Source: Ravibacter sp964559125 (GTDB lineage Bacteria > Bacteroidota > Bacteroidia > Cytophagales > Spirosomataceae). From it: DNA of 64,000 bases. Below, piece by piece: positions 35,907 through 44,718 of this stretch (position 1 is the stretch's first letter; each line of letters opens with the position of its first letter). Location: the NCBI GenBank assembly GCA_964559125.1, contig CAZLGW010000006.1:1-64000 (forward strand). The letters run 5' to 3'. The notes beneath the pieces were generated by a model. That model was not told where the DNA came from, made no database searches, and saw nothing but the letters and a program-made list of their open reading frames with translations. The position numbers and the translations under genes were made by a program.

Positions 35907-36950
35907 CTATGGGTTCGATATGAAGTAGATCCGGTCCTGATAAGGCACCGCTTCAAGGCCAAAGGTTTCAGAAAGGATGTTCAGCGCTTTCTGTGTATCA
36001 TCGAGGGGCAGCTCGCCGGTAAACTGCTGTTCCTTAAATTCTTCGCCTTCCATTACCAGTTCTATGCCGTAAACCTCCTGAAACCGTTGCTTCAGCTCAG
36101 CTATCGGGGCGTTTTCAAACACCAGGAGGTGTGAGCGCCAGGCGGTGAGAGGTCGCTGCTGCTTCGTGTCGGCGTTCTCCACCCGGTAGGTCGTATCCCC
36201 TTTTTTATAAGAAGCGACCTGACCCGGTTCCATTAAAAACATTTTCCTGGCTACCGGATCGGTTAAAGCAATCCGACCTTCTTCGAGAAGTACGCGGGTT
36301 TGCTGAGATCGGTTATAAACCGTAAAACGGGTTCCGAGTACGGCCACTTCGGCGCGTTCTGTATGGACCGTAAATTTACGTTTGCCACCGGTCTGGTCGT
36401 CCTGTTGCTTTTGAACTGCGAAAAACCCTTCGCCGGTAAGCCAGACCTCCCTGGTAGATCGCCATTTGAACCGGGATGGGATCCGCAACTGACTGTTGGC
36501 ATTGAGCTTGATTTCCGAACCGTCATAGAGCGTTAGCGTCCTGAGCTCTGCATTGCCGGTGTGAATCAGCTTTTCCCGGAAAAAATAATCGTATGTCAGC
36601 AGTCCTGCCAACAGGGGCAATAACACGGCGGCAGCATACGTCCAGGTAAATCGGGACCGGAGCGGCCGGCGGACAACGGGAGAATCAACCGGCTCAACCG
36701 GCAAATTGCTCAGTGTTTTTCGATATAGTTCATCCACGTAGGTTTGTGAAAACGGGATCCAGGTAGACTCCAGCCCCTGAGCAATTAACCGGGCTTGCTC
36801 AAACGGTTGACGCAGGTGAGGATGGTTTTTCAACAAACCCTGCCAATAAGCGGTCATTTCAGGTGTCGGACCGGCTATCCAGGCACGAAATGACGGGTCT
36901 GCTAAAAAAGCCTCTGCGTCGTAGGAGATATAGTCACTGTACGGTTTCAT
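35907..36950 (-). CDS. FecR-family anti-sigma factor
   Basis: 347 residues. N-terminal cytoplasmic region (about 1-100), one membrane helix (TYAAAVLLPLLAGLLTYDYFF), then the periplasmic FecR domain (LTLYDGSEIKLNANSQLRIP, VWLTGEGFFAV, VAVLGTRFTVYN) and a C-terminal STN-interacting DUF4974-like domain (LLVFENAPIAELKQRFQEVYG). Relays the SusC state to the ECF sigma encoded 71 bp upstream. Confidence 0.92.
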   Translation of the reverse strand: MKPYSDYISYDAEAFLADPSFRAWIAGPTPEMTAYWQGLLKNHPHLRQPFEQARLIAQGLESTWIPFSQTYVDELYRKTLSNLPVEPVDSPVVRRPLRSRFTWTYAAAVLLPLLAGLLTYDYFFREKLIHTGNAELRTLTLYDGSEIKLNANSQLRIPSRFKWRSTREVWLTGEGFFAVQKQQDDQTGGKRKFTVHTERAEVAVLGTRFTVYNRSQQTRVLLEEGRIALTDPVARKMFLMEPGQVASYKKGDTTYRVENADTKQQRPLTAWRSHLLVFENAPIAELKQRFQEVYGIELVMEGEEFKEQQFTGELPLDDTQKALNILSETFGLEAVPYQDRIYFISNP

Positions 36951-37021
36951 ACCATGTGGTTTTCAACTATACAGTGAAGCGGGGAAGCGATTTTGTAGTA
37001 TAAAATTTCGAAAAAAATTTC

Positions 37022-37612
37022 TCAGGAAAAGAACAAAAAAGGCAACAATAGCGATAACGAGCTGTCTTTCAATTTACTACGCAATATTTTCAAACCACTA
37101 TAAACTTGCGAACGGGCGGTCTGGTAGTTAATGCCCATCAGTTCACAAATCTGGTCGTAGGTCAGTTCATTGAAATAACGCAGGTAGATGATTTCGCGCT
37201 GCCGCGGTGATAATAAATTCATTGCCGTTTTAATCTGATGCCGGCGTTCCAGGTCAATTTCAAGCTGAATCAAATGTTGTTCTGCGGAAGGTTCAAGGTT
37301 AAAATCGGGCTGAATAAGTGTATCGCTGTTATCATCCCACCCCGCAATAAACGGCTGTTCACGCCGGTACTGGGCCCTCAACTTATTTCTGACTGCTTTC
37401 AGCAAATAAAAGCGCATCGACGCAGGCTGGACAATACTTTGCCGGTATATCCAGAGCTCAGTAAAAACATCCTGGACACAGTCTTCAACAGACGATATTG
37501 ACCCGCAAAATCTCAGGCCATAGTTGAGAAGATGCCGGACATGCTCGTTGTGCAGTTGCTGAAATGCCTCGTTATCACCGGCCTGTACCAGTTGCCAAAT
37601 TGAATCTCTCAT
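37022..37612 (-). CDS. ECF RNA polymerase sigma factor (SusC/FecR-linked)
   Basis: 196 residues. Sigma2 (about 15-85: YGLRFCGSISSVEDCVQDVFTELW) and sigma4 (about 125-180: AMNLLSPRQREIIYLRYFNELTYDQICELMG). Order sigma-FecR-SusC-SusD on the same strand indicates a trans-envelope switch that turns on the region 3 locus. The upstream 259-bp divergent gap to the bestrophin gene holds a TTTCTTTG element on the - strand (one base off TAnnTTTG) and a short hairpin at 37718-37737; nothing else is clear there. Confidence 0.92.
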   Translation of the reverse strand: MRDSIWQLVQAGDNEAFQQLHNEHVRHLLNYGLRFCGSISSVEDCVQDVFTELWIYRQSIVQPASMRFYLLKAVRNKLRAQYRREQPFIAGWDDNSDTLIQPDFNLEPSAEQHLIQLEIDLERRHQIKTAMNLLSPRQREIIYLRYFNELTYDQICELMGINYQTARSQVYSGLKILRSKLKDSSLSLLLPFLFFS

Positions 37613-37871
37613 GCATTAGGGGTAGCAAGCTTATAAGCCAATTTTTTCTTGCAAAGAAACAAATTTCGGATAAAAGAGGAAATTTCATCCCCACCTTACA
37701 CGAAATCATACTTAGCTGCCGGCTTGATCAAACCGGCTTTTCCACCAAAATTTATTATGTTTCGTCGGCAGAATGCCTGTAGTCCGAAAAGCATGTGCTG
37801 ACCGGGGATGGGATATGTGAATCTAGATAAAACATTATCTTTACCCTTGATAAATTGAAGTTAAAGATTCC

Positions 37872-38882
37872 ATGCACACCGGAAAACGATATTCTCCTTT
37901 AGAGTTTTTTATCTGGACAATAAAAGACGTATTAATTATCACTGTCTTAACAGCGATTCCAACCATAGTATATAAAGTTTTCGGCTGGACATTCCTGGCT
38001 ATTTCTTGGCAACCAATTGCTATACTGGGTACGGCTCTGGCATTTATTGTCGGGTTTAAGAACAATGCAAGCTATGGACGTATCTGGGAAGCACGACAGA
38101 TTTACGGAGCGATTATCAACGACAGCCGTAGTTTTGCCTATACACTTCGCGATGCGGTAGGAGGCCGGCAAAACGAAACCGTAAAGCGAATGTTTTACCG
38201 CCATTTTGCGTGGCTTACGGCTTTGCGTTTTCAACTGCGGGAGCCAAGGAACTGGGAGAATATGACTAAATACAGTAACCGCAAGTTTTTCGATGGAAGA
38301 TATTCCGTACCCGAATGGGACAATAACCTTGAAGATGAGCTTAAAAAATACTTACCTGAAAATGAACTGAAATACGTATTGTCCAAAAAGAACCGGGCAA
38401 CCCAACTCACGGCTTTACAATCTGAAAATCTGGCAGAGCTGAAGGACACGGGCGTCATCAATGATTTTCAATGGAAAGCCTTGCAGGAATCCATTACGAA
38501 GTTCACAGACGACCAGGGGAAAGTCGAGCGTATCAAAAACTTTCCCTATCCCCGCAACTTCGCTTCTATGGCGACCTATCTGATGTTCATTTTTGTAACA
38601 TTGGTACCTTTCGGCTTGTTGGAAACAATGGATAAATTAGGCAACGGTACTTTTATGGAAGGTTATACGATTTGGTTCAATATCATTATTTCGTCTGTGG
38701 TCTGCTGGGTGTTCCATACACTCGATGTGGTCGGCGAAAGTGCTGTAAATCCTTTCGAAGGCGGAGCAAACGATATTCCCGTTACCCAGATCAGCCGGAT
38801 GATAGAAATCGATATGCGGGATATGCTTGACGAAAAAGAACTGCCTGAACCCATTGTGGCAAAGAATAATATTTTGATGTAA
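37872..38882 (+). CDS. Bestrophin-family chloride-channel-like membrane protein
   Basis: 336 residues of the bacterial bestrophin (UPF0187) family. Four membrane segments, including LIITVLTAIPTIVYKVFGW and IAILGTALAFIVGFKNNASYGRIWEAR, the latter holding the conserved N-x-x-x-x-R-W/IWE motif, and two later helices (YLMFIFVTLVPFGLLE; IWFNIIISSVVCWVFHTLD) followed by the conserved NPFEGGANDIP loop. Forms pentameric anion (or in some bacteria cation) channels in the inner membrane. Unrelated to the flanking glycan loci. Confidence 0.9.
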   Translation: MHTGKRYSPLEFFIWTIKDVLIITVLTAIPTIVYKVFGWTFLAISWQPIAILGTALAFIVGFKNNASYGRIWEARQIYGAIINDSRSFAYTLRDAVGGRQNETVKRMFYRHFAWLTALRFQLREPRNWENMTKYSNRKFFDGRYSVPEWDNNLEDELKKYLPENELKYVLSKKNRATQLTALQSENLAELKDTGVINDFQWKALQESITKFTDDQGKVERIKNFPYPRNFASMATYLMFIFVTLVPFGLLETMDKLGNGTFMEGYTIWFNIIISSVVCWVFHTLDVVGESAVNPFEGGANDIPVTQISRMIEIDMRDMLDEKELPEPIVAKNNILM

Positions 38883-38925
38883 GACTATATCTTTTCCCCT
38901 CGTAACCATCGCCGGCCCGCATTCT

Positions 38926-39693
38926 TTAAAACCGCCCTACTACTCTGATACCCCTATCCGTCATACTAAATATCTCCCGCGTAAGCTGCGAATCTTCACG
39001 GCGAAAAACCTCAGCAAACATCGGTGAAAGCAAATCCATCGCCTGCCTGTGCTTTATGTTTAGGAAGAAGCAGAACTCACGGGTCGGCATGGTAAAATAG
39101 ATGGGCCATCCAATCAGTTTTTCGACTTCCTTTTTAAAGTTCTCCGTGAATAAAACGGCAGAGTTCAGCCAGCTTATCTCTGAATCTATGCAGCCGAACT
39201 TTACATGATCAGGCGTTTTCCCCGTATGAATTTTACATGCATCGAGCAGAATGTCCATATTGTAATTGCACCGTTCCTTAAGTGTTTCCAGGCTTACATT
39301 CCAATACCGGAGGACATTGTGACTAATCCATATATAACGGCCCTGGTGATGATGTACAAATATTTTAATGACACCATCGGCTATCGGCTCACTGATATAC
39401 TCCGCCTGGGCTACGTGAGCCGGCTGGCTGAGCATGAAGAACAGGTTAGGGGCTGCTTCATCCCAACCGGGCAGCGGCATTCCCATAAGGCTTTCGTGCA
39501 ATGAATCGACAATCCTGTCGAGATGCGTCAAATCACCATGCTGCACATAACTTCTCCTGGCGTTTTCCAGGTTTATGGTTAAGTGCGTTTCGCCATAATC
39601 GATTTGAATATTGCCATCCTGGTCTTCCGGGCCTATTGTGATTCCAAAATCCTGTACCCGTTCTTTAAATTGTTCATATAGTAAGTCACTCAT
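38926..39693 (-). CDS. DUF1444-like hypothetical protein
   Basis: 255 residues, soluble, no signal. Resembles DUF1444 (YtpQ-like) in layout: an early segment LTINLENARRSYVQ, the middle HHHQGRYIWISHNVLRYWNV followed by SLETLKERCNYNM, and a C-terminal region on prediction of 'usual' values (YFTMPTREFCFFL). Function unknown. It is convergent with the bestrophin gene (43-bp gap). Family match is by eye and moderate. Confidence 0.6.
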   Translation of the reverse strand: MSDLLYEQFKERVQDFGITIGPEDQDGNIQIDYGETHLTINLENARRSYVQHGDLTHLDRIVDSLHESLMGMPLPGWDEAAPNLFFMLSQPAHVAQAEYISEPIADGVIKIFVHHHQGRYIWISHNVLRYWNVSLETLKERCNYNMDILLDACKIHTGKTPDHVKFGCIDSEISWLNSAVLFTENFKKEVEKLIGWPIYFTMPTREFCFFLNIKHRQAMDLLSPMFAEVFRREDSQLTREIFSMTDRGIRVVGRF

Positions 39694-39795
39694 TCAGGAA
39701 AATATTTAATTAAGTATAATACGCGGTATAAAGTTACAAAGAAATATAAGCGTCGCTACATCTTTCCCTGTTCATCTTACTTGTCATTTGGGATT

Positions 39796-40020
39796 TTAAC
39801 AACAATCCCGGGTAATACAAACAAACTGCCCTTCCGGCAATAGCTCACTGCACTCACTCATGGTCATCCTGCTCAGAACCTGCCGATTGCCCGACACAAA
39901 ACTGACATACATAGTTCCCCTTGGCGTCCAGGTAATCTAAAAGTCGCTTGTAAATCGGGAAAAAGACCCTGGCAGCCTGACTGCTAATTACTTCCCGCGT
40001 TATTGGTTCGTCATCCGGGG
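39796..40020 (-). pseudogene. LytTR DNA-binding domain remnant
   Basis: In the 343-bp gap between the DUF1444-like and TlpA-like genes, two - strand frames carry pieces of a LytTR domain. One frame reads YKRLLDYLDAKGNYV; the next frame continues YVSFVSGNRQVLSRMTMSEC then SELLPEGQFVCI and ends at a TAA (39796-39798). LytTR domains have exactly this order (ae-GNYV..., DRxVLxRMTM, LP...F.RIHRS), so a frameshift at the GNYV codons and loss of the HRSYIV helix are evident. The response-regulator half is missing. Non-functional relic of a LytR-type regulator. Confidence 0.55.
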
Positions 40021-40036
40021 TGACTGCAATTCTCTG

Positions 40037-41509
40037 CTAAAGATATTTTTCCAGCTGTCTTACAAGGCTCTCACCGTCACTCGGTCTTTTGACCTTCTCA
40101 TCAATCAATCTGCCATCTTTATCAAAGATAAAATAAGAAGGATAATGGCCATGCAGACTTTTGTTCTCCGGTAGCAATTCAGACCATAGCGCCTGTATAT
40201 CAAGGTTATTCTTTCGCAGATGGATCCCGGTCAACTCGCTAACCCGAATGTATTCCCTCCACTTCCCATCCTTATTGTCCTCATCCATAGCCAGGTAAAT
40301 GAACGTAATATCTTTTCCTTCAAGCCGCCGCTTTAGTTCAGGAACATAGCGCATTTCAACTTTGCAGGGGCCGCACCAGGTGCCCCAGAAATCCAGATAG
40401 ATCACTTTTCCACGATACCGCTCCACAATCGTTTTTATATCCGCAAACGTCCTGTAGTCTTCCGGGATTATGATATCATCACGTTTCTTGTTCGTTTTAG
40501 AAACGAGTGCGTTCCTAACGGCTGCAAGCGTATCTATGTAAATATTATTGCTGTTGAAAGTAACCAGTTCGTCGAAAAGGTGGTTTCCTTCAGAAAGTTC
40601 CCCCGCCGAATACTTAGCCTTTACCTGTCCTGCCAGATAACGTTCGGCCGGAGCCGGGGGAAGGATACGTTTGACCGCCTGCCAGTTAATAAAAGCACTT
40701 CCGTATTGATCGTTTAAACTTCTTAAGGTATCAAGGCTACTCACCCCATATACGCTATTCAGCTCTTCAGCAAATTTTTCCGGATCCTCCTGACTTGAAA
40801 ATACCCGCGTTCCCAGAAAGTCAAGATAAGCGTTGATAAACGCATCATACATCGGCCCTTTCAGCTCAGATCTGGGTACCGTAGTTTCTGTTTTCATAAA
40901 ATCCAATATGAACGCCGACCAGGTTTCAAGGGGCCAGCGGGTAGTTCGTACATAGAAATCAACGTAAGCGATAAAATGATAATGGAGTTCCGCTTTTAAA
41001 AACTCCTTCTCATCCTTACTCAGAGAGCTTGCATCAACCCGGGCGATTTTAACTGCCAGTTCCCGTTTGCCGGGATTAATCACGCTGTCTGTCATCTGCC
41101 CGGCCTCTACCCTCTTTTTTTCAGAATAGAAGGCCGGCGATTTGTGTAGTTCCAATTCCATCAGCAAGGTGTTCGCGGCTGCGGTTGTTCCGCTAAAACG
41201 GATTGGTCCGCCCAGACTGTCCGATTCTATCGTCAGATCCTCTCCGGGCTTCATCCAGAGGGAAAGGTTGCTGTTTCCCCAATAGAGATAGCCAATTTTT
41301 TCTTCACTGACCGGCAATATAATCTCAAACCGACCGTCTTTACCCGGGGCCAACTGCCGGTTTTCCTCCTCGAATCGCCCGTAAACAAGGGGAACGTTCA
41401 CACTTAACTTAGCGGTCTCCCTGTAATTACCGATAGTCCCGTTCAATCTGAACTGTCCGTACGACAAAAAACTATGCAGAAGGGCTATAACTATCAGGAT
41501 GTGTTTCAT
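40037..41509 (-). CDS. TlpA/ResA-type thioredoxin-fold lipoprotein-like protein
   Basis: 490 residues from the ATG at 41509; the open frame extends upstream but without signal-peptide character, whereas MKHILIVIALLHSFLSYGQ is a clean signal. The N-terminal beta region (about 20-110) is DUF4369-like; a helical middle section follows; the C-terminal thioredoxin domain (about 350-490) has YLDFWGTWCGPCKVEMRYVP with the CGPC redox site and YPSYFIFDKDGRLI around the cis-Pro. A periplasmic disulfide reductase of the kind common in Bacteroidota. A TACTTTTG promoter candidate is just upstream. Confidence 0.85.
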   Translation of the reverse strand: MKHILIVIALLHSFLSYGQFRLNGTIGNYRETAKLSVNVPLVYGRFEEENRQLAPGKDGRFEIILPVSEEKIGYLYWGNSNLSLWMKPGEDLTIESDSLGGPIRFSGTTAAANTLLMELELHKSPAFYSEKKRVEAGQMTDSVINPGKRELAVKIARVDASSLSKDEKEFLKAELHYHFIAYVDFYVRTTRWPLETWSAFILDFMKTETTVPRSELKGPMYDAFINAYLDFLGTRVFSSQEDPEKFAEELNSVYGVSSLDTLRSLNDQYGSAFINWQAVKRILPPAPAERYLAGQVKAKYSAGELSEGNHLFDELVTFNSNNIYIDTLAAVRNALVSKTNKKRDDIIIPEDYRTFADIKTIVERYRGKVIYLDFWGTWCGPCKVEMRYVPELKRRLEGKDITFIYLAMDEDNKDGKWREYIRVSELTGIHLRKNNLDIQALWSELLPENKSLHGHYPSYFIFDKDGRLIDEKVKRPSDGESLVRQLEKYL

Positions 41510-41812
41510 ATTTCTTTTAGCGTGATCGTCAAAAGTATCTATTTTTGTTTGCTCAATATCAGTATTCCATACTGATTTAGTTATCAACCGGACTACCGGC
41601 AAACAAATGTGATGGAACCGGGGAATTGTGGGACAGACACCTGAACAACCGGACAATACATATAATACCGTTGTCGAAGAAATGCATCGAATTGCCGGAT
41701 GCAAACGAATTTCTACGTCAGAGGCTCAGGAAGCTGACTGGCTTTTTTCGTGGGTACAACATTTCGAGTTGCCAACCCTCGCCTGCTACCGATCAGGAGG
41801 AATCCGGTATTT
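41510..41812. other. 303-bp intergenic region
   Basis: Contains the promoter candidate for the TlpA-like gene at 41530-41556 and otherwise no recognisable gene. A short + strand open frame (41628-41852) overlaps the next gene on the other strand and resembles nothing I know. Confidence 0.5.
41530..41556 (-). promoter_or_regulatory. Promoter of TlpA-like gene (TTG-N16-TACTTTTG)
   Basis: On the - strand TTG (41554-41556) and TACTTTTG (41530-41537), an exact TAnnTTTG match, are separated by 16 bp. The -7 box is 20 bp from the chosen ATG at 41509, which supports that start over the longer frame. Confidence 0.55.
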
Positions 41813-42589
41813 CTATTTAGAAAATAATTTTGCCATTTTGGAGACCGGATAGCCAAAATTCAGGCTTAAAGTGCGGTTTTGGATTTTCCCGGACGTTTCC
41901 AGCGGATCAATATTGACAAGTCCCAATTGATATCCCAGCCTCACCCGAAGGCCATTCGGGAGCTGATAGCCCGCGGTGAAAGCCAATCCGGAATCGAAAC
42001 GTTTAAAGCCTCCGTTGTCCTTATCAAATGCTGAAAACTCTTCGGTTACATTATAGATGTATTTCAGCTTGCCAGTCAGGCCGTAAGCAAAATAGGGCCC
42101 CAATCCACCTAAGATTTCACCATGATCATTCGGTAACGGATATCTGTAAAGCATATAGACCGGCAAATTAAGGTATAACATCCTGGTTATTTCTGTCCCC
42201 ACCTGGCCTTTGGCCTTCGTCCCTTTTCCAATCAGTTCAATGCCCGGCATCAGTTGAAAACGATCCAATGCAAACGCAGCCGGAACCGGACGCTTTCTAT
42301 CATTAAAAGCCAGGGAAGGTTCATTCTTTGCGGATGCCAGCAAAGCGGTGGAAGAAGGTTGTGACCGGCTAAACTGCCCTAAACCTGACTTCGCTCTAAA
42401 TTCATCCAGGCCCCAATGATAATTAATCATTAGGTTAGCCATTACGCTGCTATTGTCAAAAAAGCTGTAAAGCTCCTTACGGTGATGTTTGCTAAAATCT
42501 ATTGAAGCTTCGAAATACGACTTATTGCACGATTGTAAAGAAGCTACCACGATGATGTAAAGCAGGATCTTTGGCAGAGCGGTTTTCAT
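41813..42589 (-). CDS. Outer-membrane beta-barrel protein
   Basis: 258 residues. The N-terminal signal is lipoprotein-like (LLYIIVVASLQSC). The rest shows alternating amphipathic strands (LYLNLPVYMLYRYPL; GGLGPYFAYGLTGKLKYIY; SGLAFTAGYQLPNGLRVRLGYQLGL; RTLSLNFGYPV) typical of the OMP_b-brl_2/PorT-like group of 8-strand barrels. No clear substrate. It stands alone between a TlpA-like gene and an AraC regulator. Confidence 0.75.
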   Translation of the reverse strand: MKTALPKILLYIIVVASLQSCNKSYFEASIDFSKHHRKELYSFFDNSSVMANLMINYHWGLDEFRAKSGLGQFSRSQPSSTALLASAKNEPSLAFNDRKRPVPAAFALDRFQLMPGIELIGKGTKAKGQVGTEITRMLYLNLPVYMLYRYPLPNDHGEILGGLGPYFAYGLTGKLKYIYNVTEEFSAFDKDNGGFKRFDSGLAFTAGYQLPNGLRVRLGYQLGLVNIDPLETSGKIQNRTLSLNFGYPVSKMAKLFSK

Positions 42590-42760
42590 AAAGATCTGGT
42601 TTTAGTACAACCAAATTTAAGATCCGATTAAAAGCAATAAAATAGTTAATGGTAACTACATCGCTCTTGCGCATAGTCTGATAACCCAGCGCTACGTTAT
42701 CCATTTGTTATTTCGGCAACAGGAGCTGTGAGAGGGAGCGGAATATTTTCTATATATAGA

Positions 42761-43783
42761 TTACACTTCATTGGCTACCTTTGCAAACTTATTCCGATAC
42801 TCAATCGGGGTAAGCCCTGTAATCTTTTTAAAGATATCCCTGAATGCTTTCGTGTCCGTATAGCCTACATCAAACATTATCTCAGTCACATTCTTCCTCG
42901 ATGCTTCAAAGAAATTCTTGGCGGCTTCTATTCTCACCCGCTGTATATATTCTATAGGAGTGTTGTTGGTAGCTTCCTTAAACCTTCTTTCAAAAGTTCT
43001 GCGGCCGGTATTAACTAAACCTGCCAACGTTTCTATGGTTATTTTATCCTGGTATTTTTTTTCAATGTAATCCTGTACCTTTTGAATACCATCATCACCA
43101 TGATTCCGCTGACCTTTGAATATGGCGAACTGAGATTGACTGTCTCTTCCGATATCCAATGCAAAATATTTTGAAATCATGATGGCTGTTTCCCTGTCGG
43201 CAAACTTTTCAACCAGGTATAATATCAAATTCCATAAGCTGCTTGCCCCGCCACTGCTGTAAATATTATCGTGTTCTGTGATGATAGCTCCGTCTTCGAC
43301 TTCCACATCAGGATATCTTTCCCTGAATTCGCTAACATGAGCCCAGTGTGTGGAGCACTTTTTGCCCTTGAGCAATCCGGTTTCGGCCAAAAGGAAGGCT
43401 CCTATACATAAACTGGCAAGACTTGAACCGTTCTCGTGCAATTTCCTGAAATAAGGTATCGCTTCCGCATTGGCCTGAATCCCTCTGACGATATCGCCAA
43501 ATGTAGGCGGAATGATCAGCAGGTCCGTTTCAGCTACATCTTTCAGCAGCCTGTTGGTTTTTATCATGTATTCGCCATTGTTGGCTGGTACATAGTCTTT
43601 CAGGCCCACATACTCAACTTTAAAAATGGCCCTTTTGCCAAATGCGGTTAAAAACTCATTGGCAGTATGAAAGGTCCTGAACGGTGGTGTAATGGCTTCA
43701 ATTACCCCATACTCGGGAACAAAAACAGAGATCTGCATATCAACGAAACGGATTAAATCACAAGATAAAGAAGTTATTGTCAT
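42761..43783 (-). CDS. GlxA-type AraC-family regulator (DJ-1/PfpI + HTH)
   Basis: 340 residues. N-terminal DJ-1/PfpI-like domain (about 10-190) with the nucleophile-elbow Cys in SSLASLCIGAFLLAETGLL and the following GKKCSTHWAH. C-terminal double AraC helix-turn-helix (about 235-335): ETLAGLVNTGRRTFERRFKEATNNTPIEYIQ and FDVGYTDTKAFRDIFKKITGLTPIEYR. Divergent from the AHSA1/VOC pair (97-bp shared upstream region), so it probably controls those genes. Inducer unknown. Confidence 0.88.
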   Translation of the reverse strand: MTITSLSCDLIRFVDMQISVFVPEYGVIEAITPPFRTFHTANEFLTAFGKRAIFKVEYVGLKDYVPANNGEYMIKTNRLLKDVAETDLLIIPPTFGDIVRGIQANAEAIPYFRKLHENGSSLASLCIGAFLLAETGLLKGKKCSTHWAHVSEFRERYPDVEVEDGAIITEHDNIYSSGGASSLWNLILYLVEKFADRETAIMISKYFALDIGRDSQSQFAIFKGQRNHGDDGIQKVQDYIEKKYQDKITIETLAGLVNTGRRTFERRFKEATNNTPIEYIQRVRIEAAKNFFEASRKNVTEIMFDVGYTDTKAFRDIFKKITGLTPIEYRNKFAKVANEV

Positions 43784-43837
43784 AATCCACCCCTATAGTT
43801 GTCGTTTTCACAACAGCCGCTATCCTGTACTCCGTCG

Positions 43838-43845
43838 TAATTTTG
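43838..43845 (+). promoter_or_regulatory. Candidate -7 box (TAATTTTG) for the AHSA1 gene
   Basis: Exact TAnnTTTG match 35 bp upstream of the start at 43881, in the divergent region with the AraC gene. No TTG at proper -33 spacing, consistent with an activator-dependent promoter. Confidence 0.4.
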
Positions 43846-43880
43846 AGTTGTAAAATTTAACAGACAAAAATTAACCAACA

Positions 43881-44294
43881 ATGGCACAAGCAACAAGAAT
43901 TACCGTAGAAGCAACAGCAAATGCTTCCGTAGAAAAAGTTTGGAAGGCCTGGAATACACCGGAGGACATTATTCAATGGAACACGGCTGACCCAAGCTGG
44001 CATAGCCCGAGCAGTGAAAACGACCTGAGAGAAGGCGGCAGGTTCAAGACCCGGATGGAGGCTAAAGACGGCAGCTTCGGTTTTGATTTTGAAGGTATTT
44101 ATGACAAGGTGGAGCTGCATAAGGAAATTACCTACACCATGCCTGACGGAAGAAGGGCCACTACACTGTTTACCCCGCAAAATGGTAAAACCCATATCGC
44201 CACCACATTTGATGCCGAAACAGAAAATGACCCTGAATTTCAGAAACAAGGATGGCAGGCTATCCTGGACAACTTTGTAAAGTATGTTGGATAA
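43881..44294 (+). CDS. AHSA1/SRPBCC domain protein
   Basis: 137 residues, soluble. The START/Bet v1-like fold of the AHSA1 group: IT VEATANASVEKVWKAWNTPEDI, WNTADPSWHSPSSENDLREGGRF, and the closing DPEFQKQGWQAILDNFVKYV. Members bind small hydrophobic ligands or act as stress proteins; the role is not known. It overlaps the next gene by 11 bp and both are likely co-transcribed under the divergent AraC regulator. Confidence 0.85.
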   Translation: MAQATRITVEATANASVEKVWKAWNTPEDIIQWNTADPSWHSPSSENDLREGGRFKTRMEAKDGSFGFDFEGIYDKVELHKEITYTMPDGRRATTLFTPQNGKTHIATTFDAETENDPEFQKQGWQAILDNFVKYVG

Positions 44295-44703
44295 GCTTTC
44301 AGCTATCGGAAGTCATAGCGGTAAATTGGGGAGCGCTGTTTTCATTACATTTCCCGGCAATTGCAGGAAAGCGCTCACCCATTACCAAACCTGCTTCGGC
44401 GGGAGATTGCAGTTTGAAATTTTTGAAAAAGAATTAACGGGTTATAAAGAAATGCCTGTCGTCAGCGGGTCGCTTGTTTCGGATAGCATCATTATTCACG
44501 GCTCGGACCTGGTACACGATGAGGGAAGAACGCTCGGGAATTATATATCTGTTTTTCTGCACTGTAAGAACAGGGATGACAGGCAGGCGCTTATTGAAAA
44601 ATTGAATTTTAACAAAGAGCATTTTCCCGCCAGGAATAATGATGACCAAAAACTGGTTGAAATAACCGATGCTTTTGATGTTAGATGGATTTTGGGTGTT
44701 TAG
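44284..44703 (+). CDS. VOC/PhnB-like superfamily protein
   Basis: 139 residues in the glyoxalase/bleomycin-resistance (VOC) fold, PhnB-type: VFITFPGNCRKALTHYQTCFGGRLQFEIF at the start, SIIIHGSD in the middle and VRWILGV at the end. Several metal-ligand positions of true glyoxalases are not obvious, so an enzymatic role is uncertain. The pairing AHSA1 + VOC + AraC is common in Bacteroidota. Confidence 0.75.
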   Translation: MLDKLSAIGSHSGKLGSAVFITFPGNCRKALTHYQTCFGGRLQFEIFEKELTGYKEMPVVSGSLVSDSIIIHGSDLVHDEGRTLGNYISVFLHCKNRDDRQALIEKLNFNKEHFPARNNDDQKLVEITDAFDVRWILGV

Positions 44704-44718
44704 AAGTAAGATCGCCTC

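Noticed and set aside
37718..37741. Hairpin GCCGG/CCGGC followed by TTTT on the + strand upstream of the ECF sigma gene, possibly a second antisense-RNA terminator.
   Set aside because: The stem is only 5 bp with a mismatch, the T-run is short, and there is no supporting structure upstream; chance is likely.
41628..41852. A 74-codon + strand open frame between the TlpA-like and outer-membrane barrel genes.
   Set aside because: It overlaps the opposite-strand barrel gene, has no ribosome binding site, and resembles no family I recognise.
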